This document shows positions 31,614-39,678 of a stretch of DNA of 64,000 nt, piece by piece (position 1 is the first letter of the stretch; every line of letters begins with the position of its first letter). The notes beneath the pieces were generated by a model, which had not been told where the DNA came from, made no database searches, and saw only the letters and a program-made list of their open reading frames with translations. A program made the translations under genes and the position numbers. Source of the stretch: Chryseosolibacter sp964551035 (GTDB lineage: Bacteria > Bacteroidota > Bacteroidia > Cytophagales > Cyclobacteriaceae); NCBI GenBank assembly GCA_964551035.1, contig CAZKBK010000011.1:57652-121651 (forward strand), written 5' to 3'.

Positions 31614-34019
31614 TTATTCGTATCTCAGCGATTGCACCGGATTGACGGTAGCCGCGCGGATCGAGCGGTAGCCAACGGTGAGCAGGGCAATAACCACGGT
31701 GATGACCAGTGCAAGAAACATCATCCCCACGCCTGGCTCGATCTTGTAAGCGAACTCCTGCAGGAATGCGTTCATGGCCCACCATCCCAGGGGCGCGGCG
31801 AGCACAAAGCCTATGAAGATGAGAACGAGAAACTCTCTCGAGAACATAACGATGATGCTCGTAACGGACGCGCCCAACACCTTGCGCACGCCAATCTCTT
31901 TTGTTTTCTGATTGGCCATGAACGCAGCAAGTCCAAACAAGCCGAGGCATCCAATGAAGATGGCCAGGGTCGTAAACGATCCGAGGAGGAGAGACATCTT
32001 TCGCTGGCCCTCATAAAACTGTTTGATGCTCTCGTCGAGGAACTCGTATTCGAATAGATGTTCAGGGTAGGTAGCCTCCCACCTTCTTTTCAATTCAGCG
32101 AGCACTTCCTCCGATTGCCGCATGTCGATCTTGACGGAAAGGGTCCGGTATCCCCGCATCCGGTTGAACAGGATGGTCGGTTCGATCGGGTTCGTCAGCG
32201 AGGTTGTGTTAAAATCCTTCACGACACCCACGACCGGAAGCCGTCGGCCCCAAAGGGAAATGTTTTTGCCCAGGATGTCAACGGGTTCGCCAAAACCCAC
32301 AGTGCGGGCAAACGTCTCGTTCACCAGGAATCCCCGGGCGGTATCGTAGTCTTCGACATCGTTTCCGGCAAGAAGTTCCAGTTTGAAAAGATCAACGTAG
32401 TTTCCATCTACTTGCTTCACCTGCGTGGTATATTCGCCGGCAACGCCATCCACCGAAAAGTTTGTTCTTGACGTACTGCCGCTCGACGGAGGTGTGCTGG
32501 AAAGGCTTGCAAGCACGACGCCCGGCACAGCCAACATCTCATCGCGCAAGGTTCGCATCCTGCTTTCCCGGGTCGACGCTGCGGCCGGCTCCTCGGATTC
32601 CGGTATGGGTACGAACACCGTTGCGTCCCTGGCAAAGCCGAGATCCCGCTCTTCCCAATAGTCCATCTGACGGACGATCACGATCGTGACGATGATCAAT
32701 AACTGGGAAATAAAAAATTGCAGAACGACCAAGCCGCGGCGGAGGTTGTATCCTGACGACCCGCGGTTGCTGATCTTGTTCTTCAATACGAGCGCGGGTT
32801 TGAACGCAGACATAACGAAGGCCGGGTACAGGCCTGATAAGGCGGAAACACCGACCGCGACCGCTGCCAGGTAAATCCACAAAGCCGCATTCCTGTCGAA
32901 ATTCAACGAAAGGTCCATTTCGAGAAAAGGATTGAGGTATTCCAGCGCGACCTGCGTACATCCCAATGCAAGAAGTATCGACACCACGGTGATGAAGGTC
33001 GTTTCGCCAAGAAACTGCAGAATCAGTTGGGCGCGCGTGCCGCCAAGGGATTTTCTCACACCCACCTCTTTTGACCTCTTGATCGCTTCGGCTGTAGAAA
33101 GGTTTACAAAATTGACACATGCGGTGATGACCAACACGAGGGCAATGATGCTGAGGGCGACAAGAATTTCCTTTGGAACGGTGTTGTAGCTAAGCGTCCC
33201 ATATCTGTCGTCGAAGTGCATGTCGCGCAACGCCTGAACTTTGAAAGCGGTGTTGTCGAAATCGTCTTCGCCGAGATATTTTGTGGAAAAGGCAGGCAGG
33301 CCCGCCATCACGGATTGAATCTCCTCGTTTTCCTTTAAAAGAAAGAAACATTGATCATCGCTGGAAATGCTGTTCCATCCACTGACCTCCTTTTCACTTT
33401 TAATGGTGACATAGGAAAGCATCAGGTCAAACGGCAGATCCGTATTGGAAGGCGCATCCGCGACCACCGCAGCGATCGTGTAGGGACGGTTTTCAAATTC
33501 GAGCGTTTCGCCTACGGCATCTTCCCTTCCAAAATACTTCTTCGCCAGCGAAACAGAAATCACCGCCTCGTTGGGTTGATCGAGTCCGCTCAAGGCGTCG
33601 CCGCTGACCACCTCACGATCAAAGATCCGGAAGAACGAGGGTTCAGTGTATACCACACCTTCCTCTTCCTTGAACTTGATCGATTCTTTGCCATCCCGGG
33701 GTATGTTGATCAGGCTACCTGCCCGGTAGGAGGCAAATACAACCTGCTCCACCTTTGGGAAATCGCTTCTGAACGCGTCGGGAAGGACGGAGGGCACGCC
33801 GGGTTGGTAGTCGGTCGCGTTTCCGCGGGATTCGGTCACGATACGGTATATCCGGTCGCGCTTCGAATGAAAATCGTCAAAACTGGCCATGAAGCTGACC
33901 ATCAAAAAGAGGACGAGACTGCTGCTGATGCCCAGCGTCAATCCCGCCACATTAAACGCCGCGCTGCTACGCTGTGCAAGCACGTTGCGCCAGGCCGTCG
34001 TGAGATAATTCTTGACCAT
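31614..34019 (-). CDS. MacB/FtsX-type ABC transporter permease (801 aa, no partner ATPase nearby)
   Basis: An inner-membrane protein with two MacB_PCD/FtsX modules. The N-terminal helix (NVAGLTLGISSSLVLFLMVS) precedes a large periplasmic domain. The first FtsX block starts at ALSIIALVLVITACVNFVNL and includes the cytoplasmic SKEVGVRKSLGG loop. A second periplasmic domain and a C-terminal FtsX block with TKEIGVRKVLGAS follow. The ATG at 34019 gives the family-typical MVKNYLTTAWRNV start. Many such 800-residue permeases in Bacteroidota lack an adjacent ATPase, and their substrates are unknown. A sigma-54-like element lies 34 bases upstream, with a dyad farther up. A close paralogue is at 47157. 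Confidence 0.9.
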   Translation of the reverse strand: MVKNYLTTAWRNVLAQRSSAAFNVAGLTLGISSSLVLFLMVSFMASFDDFHSKRDRIYRIVTESRGNATDYQPGVPSVLPDAFRSDFPKVEQVVFASYRAGSLINIPRDGKESIKFKEEEGVVYTEPSFFRIFDREVVSGDALSGLDQPNEAVISVSLAKKYFGREDAVGETLEFENRPYTIAAVVADAPSNTDLPFDLMLSYVTIKSEKEVSGWNSISSDDQCFFLLKENEEIQSVMAGLPAFSTKYLGEDDFDNTAFKVQALRDMHFDDRYGTLSYNTVPKEILVALSIIALVLVITACVNFVNLSTAEAIKRSKEVGVRKSLGGTRAQLILQFLGETTFITVVSILLALGCTQVALEYLNPFLEMDLSLNFDRNAALWIYLAAVAVGVSALSGLYPAFVMSAFKPALVLKNKISNRGSSGYNLRRGLVVLQFFISQLLIIVTIVIVRQMDYWEERDLGFARDATVFVPIPESEEPAAASTRESRMRTLRDEMLAVPGVVLASLSSTPPSSGSTSRTNFSVDGVAGEYTTQVKQVDGNYVDLFKLELLAGNDVEDYDTARGFLVNETFARTVGFGEPVDILGKNISLWGRRLPVVGVVKDFNTTSLTNPIEPTILFNRMRGYRTLSVKIDMRQSEEVLAELKRRWEATYPEHLFEYEFLDESIKQFYEGQRKMSLLLGSFTTLAIFIGCLGLFGLAAFMANQKTKEIGVRKVLGASVTSIIVMFSREFLVLIFIGFVLAAPLGWWAMNAFLQEFAYKIEPGVGMMFLALVITVVIALLTVGYRSIRAATVNPVQSLRYE

Positions 34020-34052
34020 AGTTAGGATTCGTTGGCAAACGAGCCTCAAGCA

Positions 34053-34068
34053 TTCAATTGAAATGCCA
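34053..34068 (-). promoter_or_regulatory. Sigma-54-like promoter of the FtsX-type permease gene
   Basis: Read on the minus strand: TGGCATTTCAATTGAA, with GG and GA 10 bases apart. The predicted start near 34043 gives a leader of about 24 bases. An imperfect dyad with TGTTC and GGACA ends spans 34131-34155, 63 bases farther upstream. Confidence 0.5.
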
Positions 34069-34208
34069 TTTTTGGGGAAACGCGTTTACGGCCACCAGCG
34101 CCGGATTTGTAAAAAAAGAAACGCCCTGATTGTTCACATTCGAACGCATCGGACAGAATTATTTGCCGGTGCGGACTGTTGTTTGCGTGTAATCCTTAAT
34201 TTTACCTC

Positions 34209-34373
34209 ATGGTCCAGCACCTCCTGGTTCTCCTGATCTTCATCGGCGCCGTCGCATACCTCGGCCGCCTGGTTTACCGCTCCTTTACCGAGTCTGAATG
34301 CCTGTCCGGATGCGGGAAATGTGCCATTGCAGACATGCAAAAGCAGATGAAGAAAAAAGGACTCCGGGTCTGA
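34209..34373 (+). CDS. Small Cys-rich membrane protein (FeoB-associated type)
   Basis: A 54-residue protein: one membrane helix (HLLVLLIFIGAVAYLGRLVY) followed by a short cytoplasmic tail with the cluster CLSGCGKCAI and a lysine-rich end. The helix plus CxxxCGxC arrangement is that of 'FeoB-associated Cys-rich membrane protein', which accompanies ferrous iron transporters in Bacteroidota. No feoA or feoB is in the window, so this copy is an orphan. The TGA ends one base before the stop of the convergent radical SAM gene. The cysteines could bind a metal or Fe-S cluster, an inference from spacing only. Confidence 0.7.
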   Translation: MVQHLLVLLIFIGAVAYLGRLVYRSFTESECLSGCGKCAIADMQKQMKKKGLRV

Positions 34374-34374
34374 C

Positions 34375-35397
34375 TTACGCCCAAACTTTCGTTCCCTCCG
34401 TACAGTTCTGGCACATTTCGATTTCTTTCCTTGAGCGCAGGAGCGTCTGTCTGAACTCCCGATAACGCGGACCGTACCAGATATCCCTGAAGGTTTGGGT
34501 TCGCAGATCTCCCATCACATAGTGCGCATCCTTGTCGAAACAACAAGGCACGACTTTCCCATCCCAGGTCACCACGCAACTGTGCCACATCTTCCAGCAG
34601 TGATCGTCCAACGCGTTTCTGATGGCGAATGTTCCGTCGCTATGTTGGACGTAGCGTGAATACTTGTCCTGTTCCGGCATCAGGGGTGAGCCGTGCGCGA
34701 AGTCGTTGATCTGTGCCGTCTTTAGCACCACCTGATCCACGCCGAGTTGTTTTGCCAGCCTGTAAACGTCTTCAATCTGGTGTTCGTTTGGTCTGACAAC
34801 GAGAAACTGAAAGACCACGTGCGGAAGGCGGGATCTGAGGCGTCGCTTTGCGGAAATAATGTGCTTCGTTCCCTGGATAACCTTCTCGAGCGTGCCGCCA
34901 ATGCGATAAGCGCTGTACGTCTCCTGCGTGGTTCCATCTATGGAAACGATCAGGCGGTCCAATCCCGATCGAACCGTTTGTGCCGCCATTTCCTGTCCAA
35001 GGAAATGGCCGTTGGTGGACGTCGCCGTGTAAATCCCCCGGCGGCGGGCATGGGACACCATTTTCAGGAAATTCGGGTGGAGGTACGGCTCCCCCTGAAA
35101 GTAGAACGTCAGGTACTGTAAGGCCGGCGAAACCTGCGCAATCACATCCTGGAAAAGTCGCTCATCGAGCATTCCCGTCGGCCGTGTGAATGCGCGCAAG
35201 CCACTGGGACATTCCGGGCAACGAAGGTTGCAGGATGTGGTCGGCTCAAAGGAAAGACTGACCGGCATGCCGCTGATCGTCGCTTTTCCGGTCAGGCGTG
35301 AAGACTGAAAGCTGGAAAAAACACGAATGGCGTTCCACACCCGGGTCGGCGAGGACTTCCTCAGCAAATTCAAGCCATCTCTGATTCCACCGACCAT
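34375..35397 (-). CDS. Radical SAM/SPASM domain protein
   Basis: A 340-residue enzyme. The radical SAM cluster motif is CNLRCPECPSG (CxxxCxxC) near residue 57, in FEPTTSCNLRCPECP. The TIM-barrel core follows (LTFYFQGEPYLHP, ATSTNGHFL, GLDRLIVSIDG). A SPASM-type auxiliary Fe-S domain at the C-terminus has CWKMWHSCVVTWDGKVVPCCFDKD ... EMCQNCTEG. SPASM enzymes often modify peptides or act as anaerobic sulfatase-maturating enzymes. No precursor peptide or sulfatase is adjacent, so the substrate is unknown. It is convergent with the small Cys-rich protein gene and divergent from the DUF4105 gene. Confidence 0.88.
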   Translation of the reverse strand: MVGGIRDGLNLLRKSSPTRVWNAIRVFSSFQSSRLTGKATISGMPVSLSFEPTTSCNLRCPECPSGLRAFTRPTGMLDERLFQDVIAQVSPALQYLTFYFQGEPYLHPNFLKMVSHARRRGIYTATSTNGHFLGQEMAAQTVRSGLDRLIVSIDGTTQETYSAYRIGGTLEKVIQGTKHIISAKRRLRSRLPHVVFQFLVVRPNEHQIEDVYRLAKQLGVDQVVLKTAQINDFAHGSPLMPEQDKYSRYVQHSDGTFAIRNALDDHCWKMWHSCVVTWDGKVVPCCFDKDAHYVMGDLRTQTFRDIWYGPRYREFRQTLLRSRKEIEMCQNCTEGTKVWA

Positions 35398-35463
35398 GGT
35401 GCAAGATACGCCTTAAAAGGGCGCGCACATTCACAAACCTCCTTATCTTTAGCCCTTCAACAC

Positions 35464-36675
35464 ATGAAAGCCCTTGCGATCTTTCTCTTCCTCATCCCGG
35501 GCATTCTGCCTGCGCAGCAACGGCTGTCCGACCAGGCGGAGATTTCCGTGATGACCTTCGGACCCTCGCAGCAGGTCCTCTACACCGCATTTGGCCACAG
35601 CGCCTTCCGGGTTTACGACCCGGTCCTTGGCATTGATGAAGCCTATAATTACGGCGTCTTTGATTTCGACCAGCCGAACTTCTACCTGAACTTTGCCCGT
35701 GGGAACCTCATGTACCGGCTGGACGTGTCTGACTACAAGGAGTTCGAGTACGTCTACGTCTACTTCAACCGCTCGGTACGTCAGCAAACCCTCAACCTGA
35801 CACAAGGTCAAAAGCAACGTTTGTACGCGTTTCTTCAGTGGAACGCCTTGCCTGAAAATCAGTTCTATCGCTACGACTATTTTTACGATAATTGCGCCAC
35901 GAAAATGCCGAACATATTGGTGCATGTGTTTGGCGACACCGTCCAATTTGACGGTTCTCACATCAAGACGGACTATTCTATCCGCGAACTGACCGATCTA
36001 TACCTGACGCATCAACCCTGGGGCGACCTTGGCATCGACATCTGTCTGGGCCTGCCGATGGATAAGAAAGCGAGGCCTTACGAGTACATGTTCCTGCCTG
36101 ATTACGTGGAGGCGGGTTTCGCCAACGCAACGATTCTCAATAATGGCATGCGTGAGCCACTCGTAAAAGAGCGGACCGTGATCTACGAATCGCGTCCGCA
36201 GGAGATCGACAATCCTTTGGTCACACCGCTGGCTTGCTTCACTTCGTTCCTTGTCCTGGTGATGATCCTCAGCTTTATTGACTTCAGGCGCGGCAGGGCA
36301 TCCACGTGGTTTGATGCGGTCTTTTTCACCGTGCTCGGGCTTGTGGGGTGCCTTTTGCTTTTGTTGTGGGTGGCGACCGACCACCGCGCTGCGGCGAAAA
36401 ACATGAATTTGCTTTGGGCCCTGCCCACACATCTTATCGCGGTAATTGCCTTTGTTCGAAATCCCGGGTGGGTGGCGAAGTATTTCCTGGTGGTAGCGAT
36501 CCTGTCTGTGCTGGTTTTATTCAGTTGGCCGGTGCTTCCGCAGAAACTTCATTTTGCGCTTATTCCCTTTGTCATGGCGATCGCCATGCGCGCCTTCACG
36601 CAATATTATTTCAGAAGGCGGCGCGCAGCAGTGGTATCCCCAAAGGATGTTTCCGAAAACGTTCGTCAATCATAA
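35464..36675 (+). CDS. DUF4105 domain membrane protein (probable papain-like hydrolase)
   Basis: A 403-residue protein. A signal peptide (AIFLFLIPGILPAQQ) is followed by a DUF4105 domain (about 22-200) with the conserved FGHSAFRVYDP histidine and YDYFYDNCATKMP cysteine. These are placed as in circularly permuted NlpC/P60-type cysteine hydrolases. The C-terminal half has about five membrane helices (CFTSFLVLVMILSFIDF, WFDAVFFTVLGLVGCLLLLLW, others). The domain is therefore periplasmic and anchored in the inner membrane. The substrate is unknown, and acyl or peptide bonds in the envelope are the guess. The last 6 bases overlap the 3' end of lpdA on the opposite strand. Confidence 0.85.
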   Translation: MKALAIFLFLIPGILPAQQRLSDQAEISVMTFGPSQQVLYTAFGHSAFRVYDPVLGIDEAYNYGVFDFDQPNFYLNFARGNLMYRLDVSDYKEFEYVYVYFNRSVRQQTLNLTQGQKQRLYAFLQWNALPENQFYRYDYFYDNCATKMPNILVHVFGDTVQFDGSHIKTDYSIRELTDLYLTHQPWGDLGIDICLGLPMDKKARPYEYMFLPDYVEAGFANATILNNGMREPLVKERTVIYESRPQEIDNPLVTPLACFTSFLVLVMILSFIDFRRGRASTWFDAVFFTVLGLVGCLLLLLWVATDHRAAAKNMNLLWALPTHLIAVIAFVRNPGWVAKYFLVVAILSVLVLFSWPVLPQKLHFALIPFVMAIAMRAFTQYYFRRRRAAVVSPKDVSENVRQS

Positions 36676-38067
36676 ATGGATCGGTCGGCTGGCAGTCGCC
36701 GAAAGGCATGCCTCTTTCATGGCCTCCATATAGGTGGGATGCGCATGCGACATGCGGGCTACATCTTCGGCGGATGCCCTGAATTCCATGGCCGTCACGC
36801 CGGCGGCAATCATGTCCGCCGCCCTTGCACCGATGATATGAACCCCCAGGATTTCGTCCGTCTGTTTATCCGCCAGCACTTTGACGAGTCCGTCAACATC
36901 CATACTCGCCCGCGCGCGGCCCAGGGCCTTGTAGGGGAAGGTCCCCACTTTGTATGATCGGCCCTGCTGTTTGAGCTGGTCTTCGGAAAAACCAACGCTG
37001 GCCACTTCGGGCCAGGTGTATACCACACCGGGGATAAGGTGATAATGGATGTGCGGTTTTTGTCCGGCGAGGTGCTCGGCGACGAGGACACCCTCTTCTT
37101 CAGCTTTGTGGGCAAGCATCGGCCCCCTTACCACATCACCGATCGCGTAGATGTTGTCCACGCGTGTCCGGAGATGGTCGTCAACTTCGATTTGTCCCTT
37201 CACCGTTTCAATGCCGACTTTGTCAAGACCGAGGCCGTCGGTGTAGGGGCGTCGGCCAATACTGACGAGACAATAGTCACCCTTCAATTCCAGCGCCTTG
37301 CCGTCTTTTGCCTCGGCGCGCACGGTAACTTCCTTTCCTTTGCTCTGAACGGCCGTGACCTTGTGGCCGAGATAGAAGTCCATTCCCAGCTTCTTGGTCA
37401 CCTTCAGCAATTCTTTTCCAAGGGTAGCATCCATGGTCGGAATCAGGCTGTCGAGGAACTCGACCACGGTCACTTTTGCGCCCATGCGGGCGTAAACACT
37501 GCCAAGTTCCATCCCGATCACCCCGCCCCCGATAATGATCAGGTGCCTGGGTACTTCCTTCAACTCCAGGGCCTCTGTGCTCGAGATGATCCGCTTCTTA
37601 TCGAACGGCGCGAAAGGAAGCGGCGTCGGTTTTGAACCGGTGGCAATAATGACTTTCTCTGTCGTGATCTTCGAGGGAGATCCGTCAGCAGGCGTTACCT
37701 GGATCGTGTTCTTATCAACAAAAGATCCGACACCGTGATACACATCGATCTTGTTCTTCTTCATCAGGAATGCAATCCCGTCGACATTGGCTTTGACCAC
37801 CTCGCCCTTGCGCTTCACCATTTGCGGGAGGTTGACCTTCGGCTCGACGATGTCGATGCCGTGCGTCTTGAAATGTTCCTTCGCGTTGATAAAATGTTCG
37901 GATGAATCGAGCATCGCTTTCGAGGGAATACACCCCACGTTGAGGCAGGTTCCGCCGAGGGTCGGGTATTTTTCGATGATGGCCGTCTTGAAACCGAGTT
38001 GGGCGCAGCGAATGGCGGCCACATAACCACCGGGACCCGAGCCAATAACCGTTACATTGTATTGCAT
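36670..38067 (-). CDS. lpdA: Dihydrolipoyl dehydrogenase (E3)
   Basis: A 465-residue flavoprotein that reoxidises the dihydrolipoyl groups of 2-oxoacid dehydrogenase complexes with NAD. FAD-binding VIGSGPGGYVAAIRCAQLG opens the protein. The redox disulfide is GGTCLNVGCIPSKAML, the NAD-binding Rossmann motif is IIGGGVIGMELGSVYARMGA, and the C-terminal dimer interface holds the catalytic His in MSHAHPTYMEAMKEA. It follows sucB by about 50 bases on the same strand, so it is the third gene of sucA-sucB-lpdA and the dedicated E3 of the 2-oxoglutarate dehydrogenase complex. Confidence 0.97.
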   Translation of the reverse strand: MQYNVTVIGSGPGGYVAAIRCAQLGFKTAIIEKYPTLGGTCLNVGCIPSKAMLDSSEHFINAKEHFKTHGIDIVEPKVNLPQMVKRKGEVVKANVDGIAFLMKKNKIDVYHGVGSFVDKNTIQVTPADGSPSKITTEKVIIATGSKPTPLPFAPFDKKRIISSTEALELKEVPRHLIIIGGGVIGMELGSVYARMGAKVTVVEFLDSLIPTMDATLGKELLKVTKKLGMDFYLGHKVTAVQSKGKEVTVRAEAKDGKALELKGDYCLVSIGRRPYTDGLGLDKVGIETVKGQIEVDDHLRTRVDNIYAIGDVVRGPMLAHKAEEEGVLVAEHLAGQKPHIHYHLIPGVVYTWPEVASVGFSEDQLKQQGRSYKVGTFPYKALGRARASMDVDGLVKVLADKQTDEILGVHIIGARAADMIAAGVTAMEFRASAEDVARMSHAHPTYMEAMKEACLSATASRPIHL

Positions 38068-38116
38068 AAGCGTGGGATCAGCGTACTATAGTTGAACAAT
38101 GGTTTTTGTTATGACG

Positions 38117-39631
38117 TCAGACGCCCAGGATCAGCCTACCTGGATCTTCAAGCATCTGTTTCACCCGCACCAGGAAGCTGACCGACTCTCGTCCATCAAT
38201 GACGCGGTGGTCGTACGACAGCGCCAGAAACATGACCGGGCGGACGACAACTTCCTTGTTGACCGCCACGGGCCTCTCAACGATATTGTGCATGCCGAGG
38301 ATGGCCGCCTGTGGCGGATTAATAATCGGCGTCGACAACATCGACCCGAACACGCCACCGTTGGTGATTGAAAACGTACCTCCTGTCATTTCGTCGATCG
38401 AAAGTTTTCCATCCCTCCCGCGCGTCGCCAGCCGGATCACTTCACGCTCGATCTGATCAAAGGAAAGTTTGTCGGCGTTCCTGATGACCGGTACGACGAG
38501 TCCCCTTGGTGTAGAGACGGCGATGGAAATGTCGCAATAGTCGTGATAGATAAGTTCATCCCCATCGATGGACGCGTTTACCGCTGGGAATTCCCTCAGC
38601 GCCGCGCAGACGGCCTTTGTAAAGAAGGACATGAACCCAAGGCCGACGCCGTACTTCTCCTTGAACTGTTCCTTGTATCTCGAACGCAGGTCCATTACCG
38701 GCTTCATGTCGACCTCGTTGAAGGTGGTGAGCATGGCGGTTTCGTTCTTGACCGACACCAGGCGTCGCGCGATGGTGCGCCGCAGCGAGGTCATCTTTTC
38801 CCTTCGCTCCGTACGCTCCCCGGCCGCAGGAATGACGGGGGGACCTTCTGCCTGCTGAGGTTTGGCTTCCGTTTTCCCCGGCGTCGCGTTCTGCGCATCT
38901 TCTTTGGTGATCCGTCCACCCACTCCCGTGCCCGACACCTGCGAAGGTTGCACACCCTTTTCATCCAGTATTTTCGCCGCAGCCGGAGACGGATGGCCTG
39001 CTGCATAGGATTTGTCGCCCTGGACAGCGGGCGCGGGCGCCGCACCTTTTTTTCCATCAGTTTTCGCCGCAGGAGCGCCTCCTTCAGCGACTTCGATGCG
39101 GCAGATCAGGCCGCCTATGGGCAGGGTTGTTTTTTCCCCGGCGACGATGCGGAGGATCCCGGTCGCTTCAGCCGGGAGTTCAAAGGTTGCCTTGTCCGAC
39201 TCGACTTCGGCGATGATCTCGTCCGTATTCACGAAATCACCGTCCTTTTTCAGCCAGGTGGATATGGTCACCTCGGTGATCGATTCGCCTACCGCGGGCA
39301 CCTTCATTTCCTTGACAACGCCGGTTGCCTTGGCGGGCGTGGCTTTTGGCGCCGCCTCGGCTTTGGGGGCTTCTGCTTTCGCGGGTTGTGCCTGGCCATC
39401 GGGTTCGATCTCACAGATTACCTCGCCGATCGGAACCGTTTCGCCCTGTCCCTTTTTTATCCTGAGGACGCCGGCACTTTCGGCGGTCAGTTCGAAAGTC
39501 GCTTTGTCGGATTCGAGTTCGGCGATGATCTCGTCAAGTTGAACGACCTCACCATCTTTCTTCAGCCAATTGGCGATGGTAACTTCCGAAATCGACTCCC
39601 CCACAGTGGGTACTTTAACCTGGATGGCCAT
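38117..39631 (-). CDS. sucB: 2-oxoglutarate dehydrogenase E2, dihydrolipoyl succinyltransferase with two lipoyl domains
   Basis: A 504-residue acyltransferase that moves the succinyl group from E1 to CoA. Two lipoyl domains are present (about 1-78 and 105-183), each with a DEIIAE(L/V)ESDKATFEL swinging-arm lysine segment, joined by Ala/Pro/Lys-rich linkers. An E3/E1-binding domain follows (AAGHPSPAAAKILDEKG...VGGRITKEDA), then the catalytic domain ending with LSYDHRVIDGRESVSFLVRVK (catalytic His in DHRVIDG). E. coli SucB has one lipoyl domain. The duplication is common in Bacteroidota. It lies between sucA and lpdA. Confidence 0.96.
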   Translation of the reverse strand: MAIQVKVPTVGESISEVTIANWLKKDGEVVQLDEIIAELESDKATFELTAESAGVLRIKKGQGETVPIGEVICEIEPDGQAQPAKAEAPKAEAAPKATPAKATGVVKEMKVPAVGESITEVTISTWLKKDGDFVNTDEIIAEVESDKATFELPAEATGILRIVAGEKTTLPIGGLICRIEVAEGGAPAAKTDGKKGAAPAPAVQGDKSYAAGHPSPAAAKILDEKGVQPSQVSGTGVGGRITKEDAQNATPGKTEAKPQQAEGPPVIPAAGERTERREKMTSLRRTIARRLVSVKNETAMLTTFNEVDMKPVMDLRSRYKEQFKEKYGVGLGFMSFFTKAVCAALREFPAVNASIDGDELIYHDYCDISIAVSTPRGLVVPVIRNADKLSFDQIEREVIRLATRGRDGKLSIDEMTGGTFSITNGGVFGSMLSTPIINPPQAAILGMHNIVERPVAVNKEVVVRPVMFLALSYDHRVIDGRESVSFLVRVKQMLEDPGRLILGV

Positions 39632-39678
39632 GCGTTATTGTTTTTGGTGTGTGAATCAAAATGGGTTCGAGACGCTCA

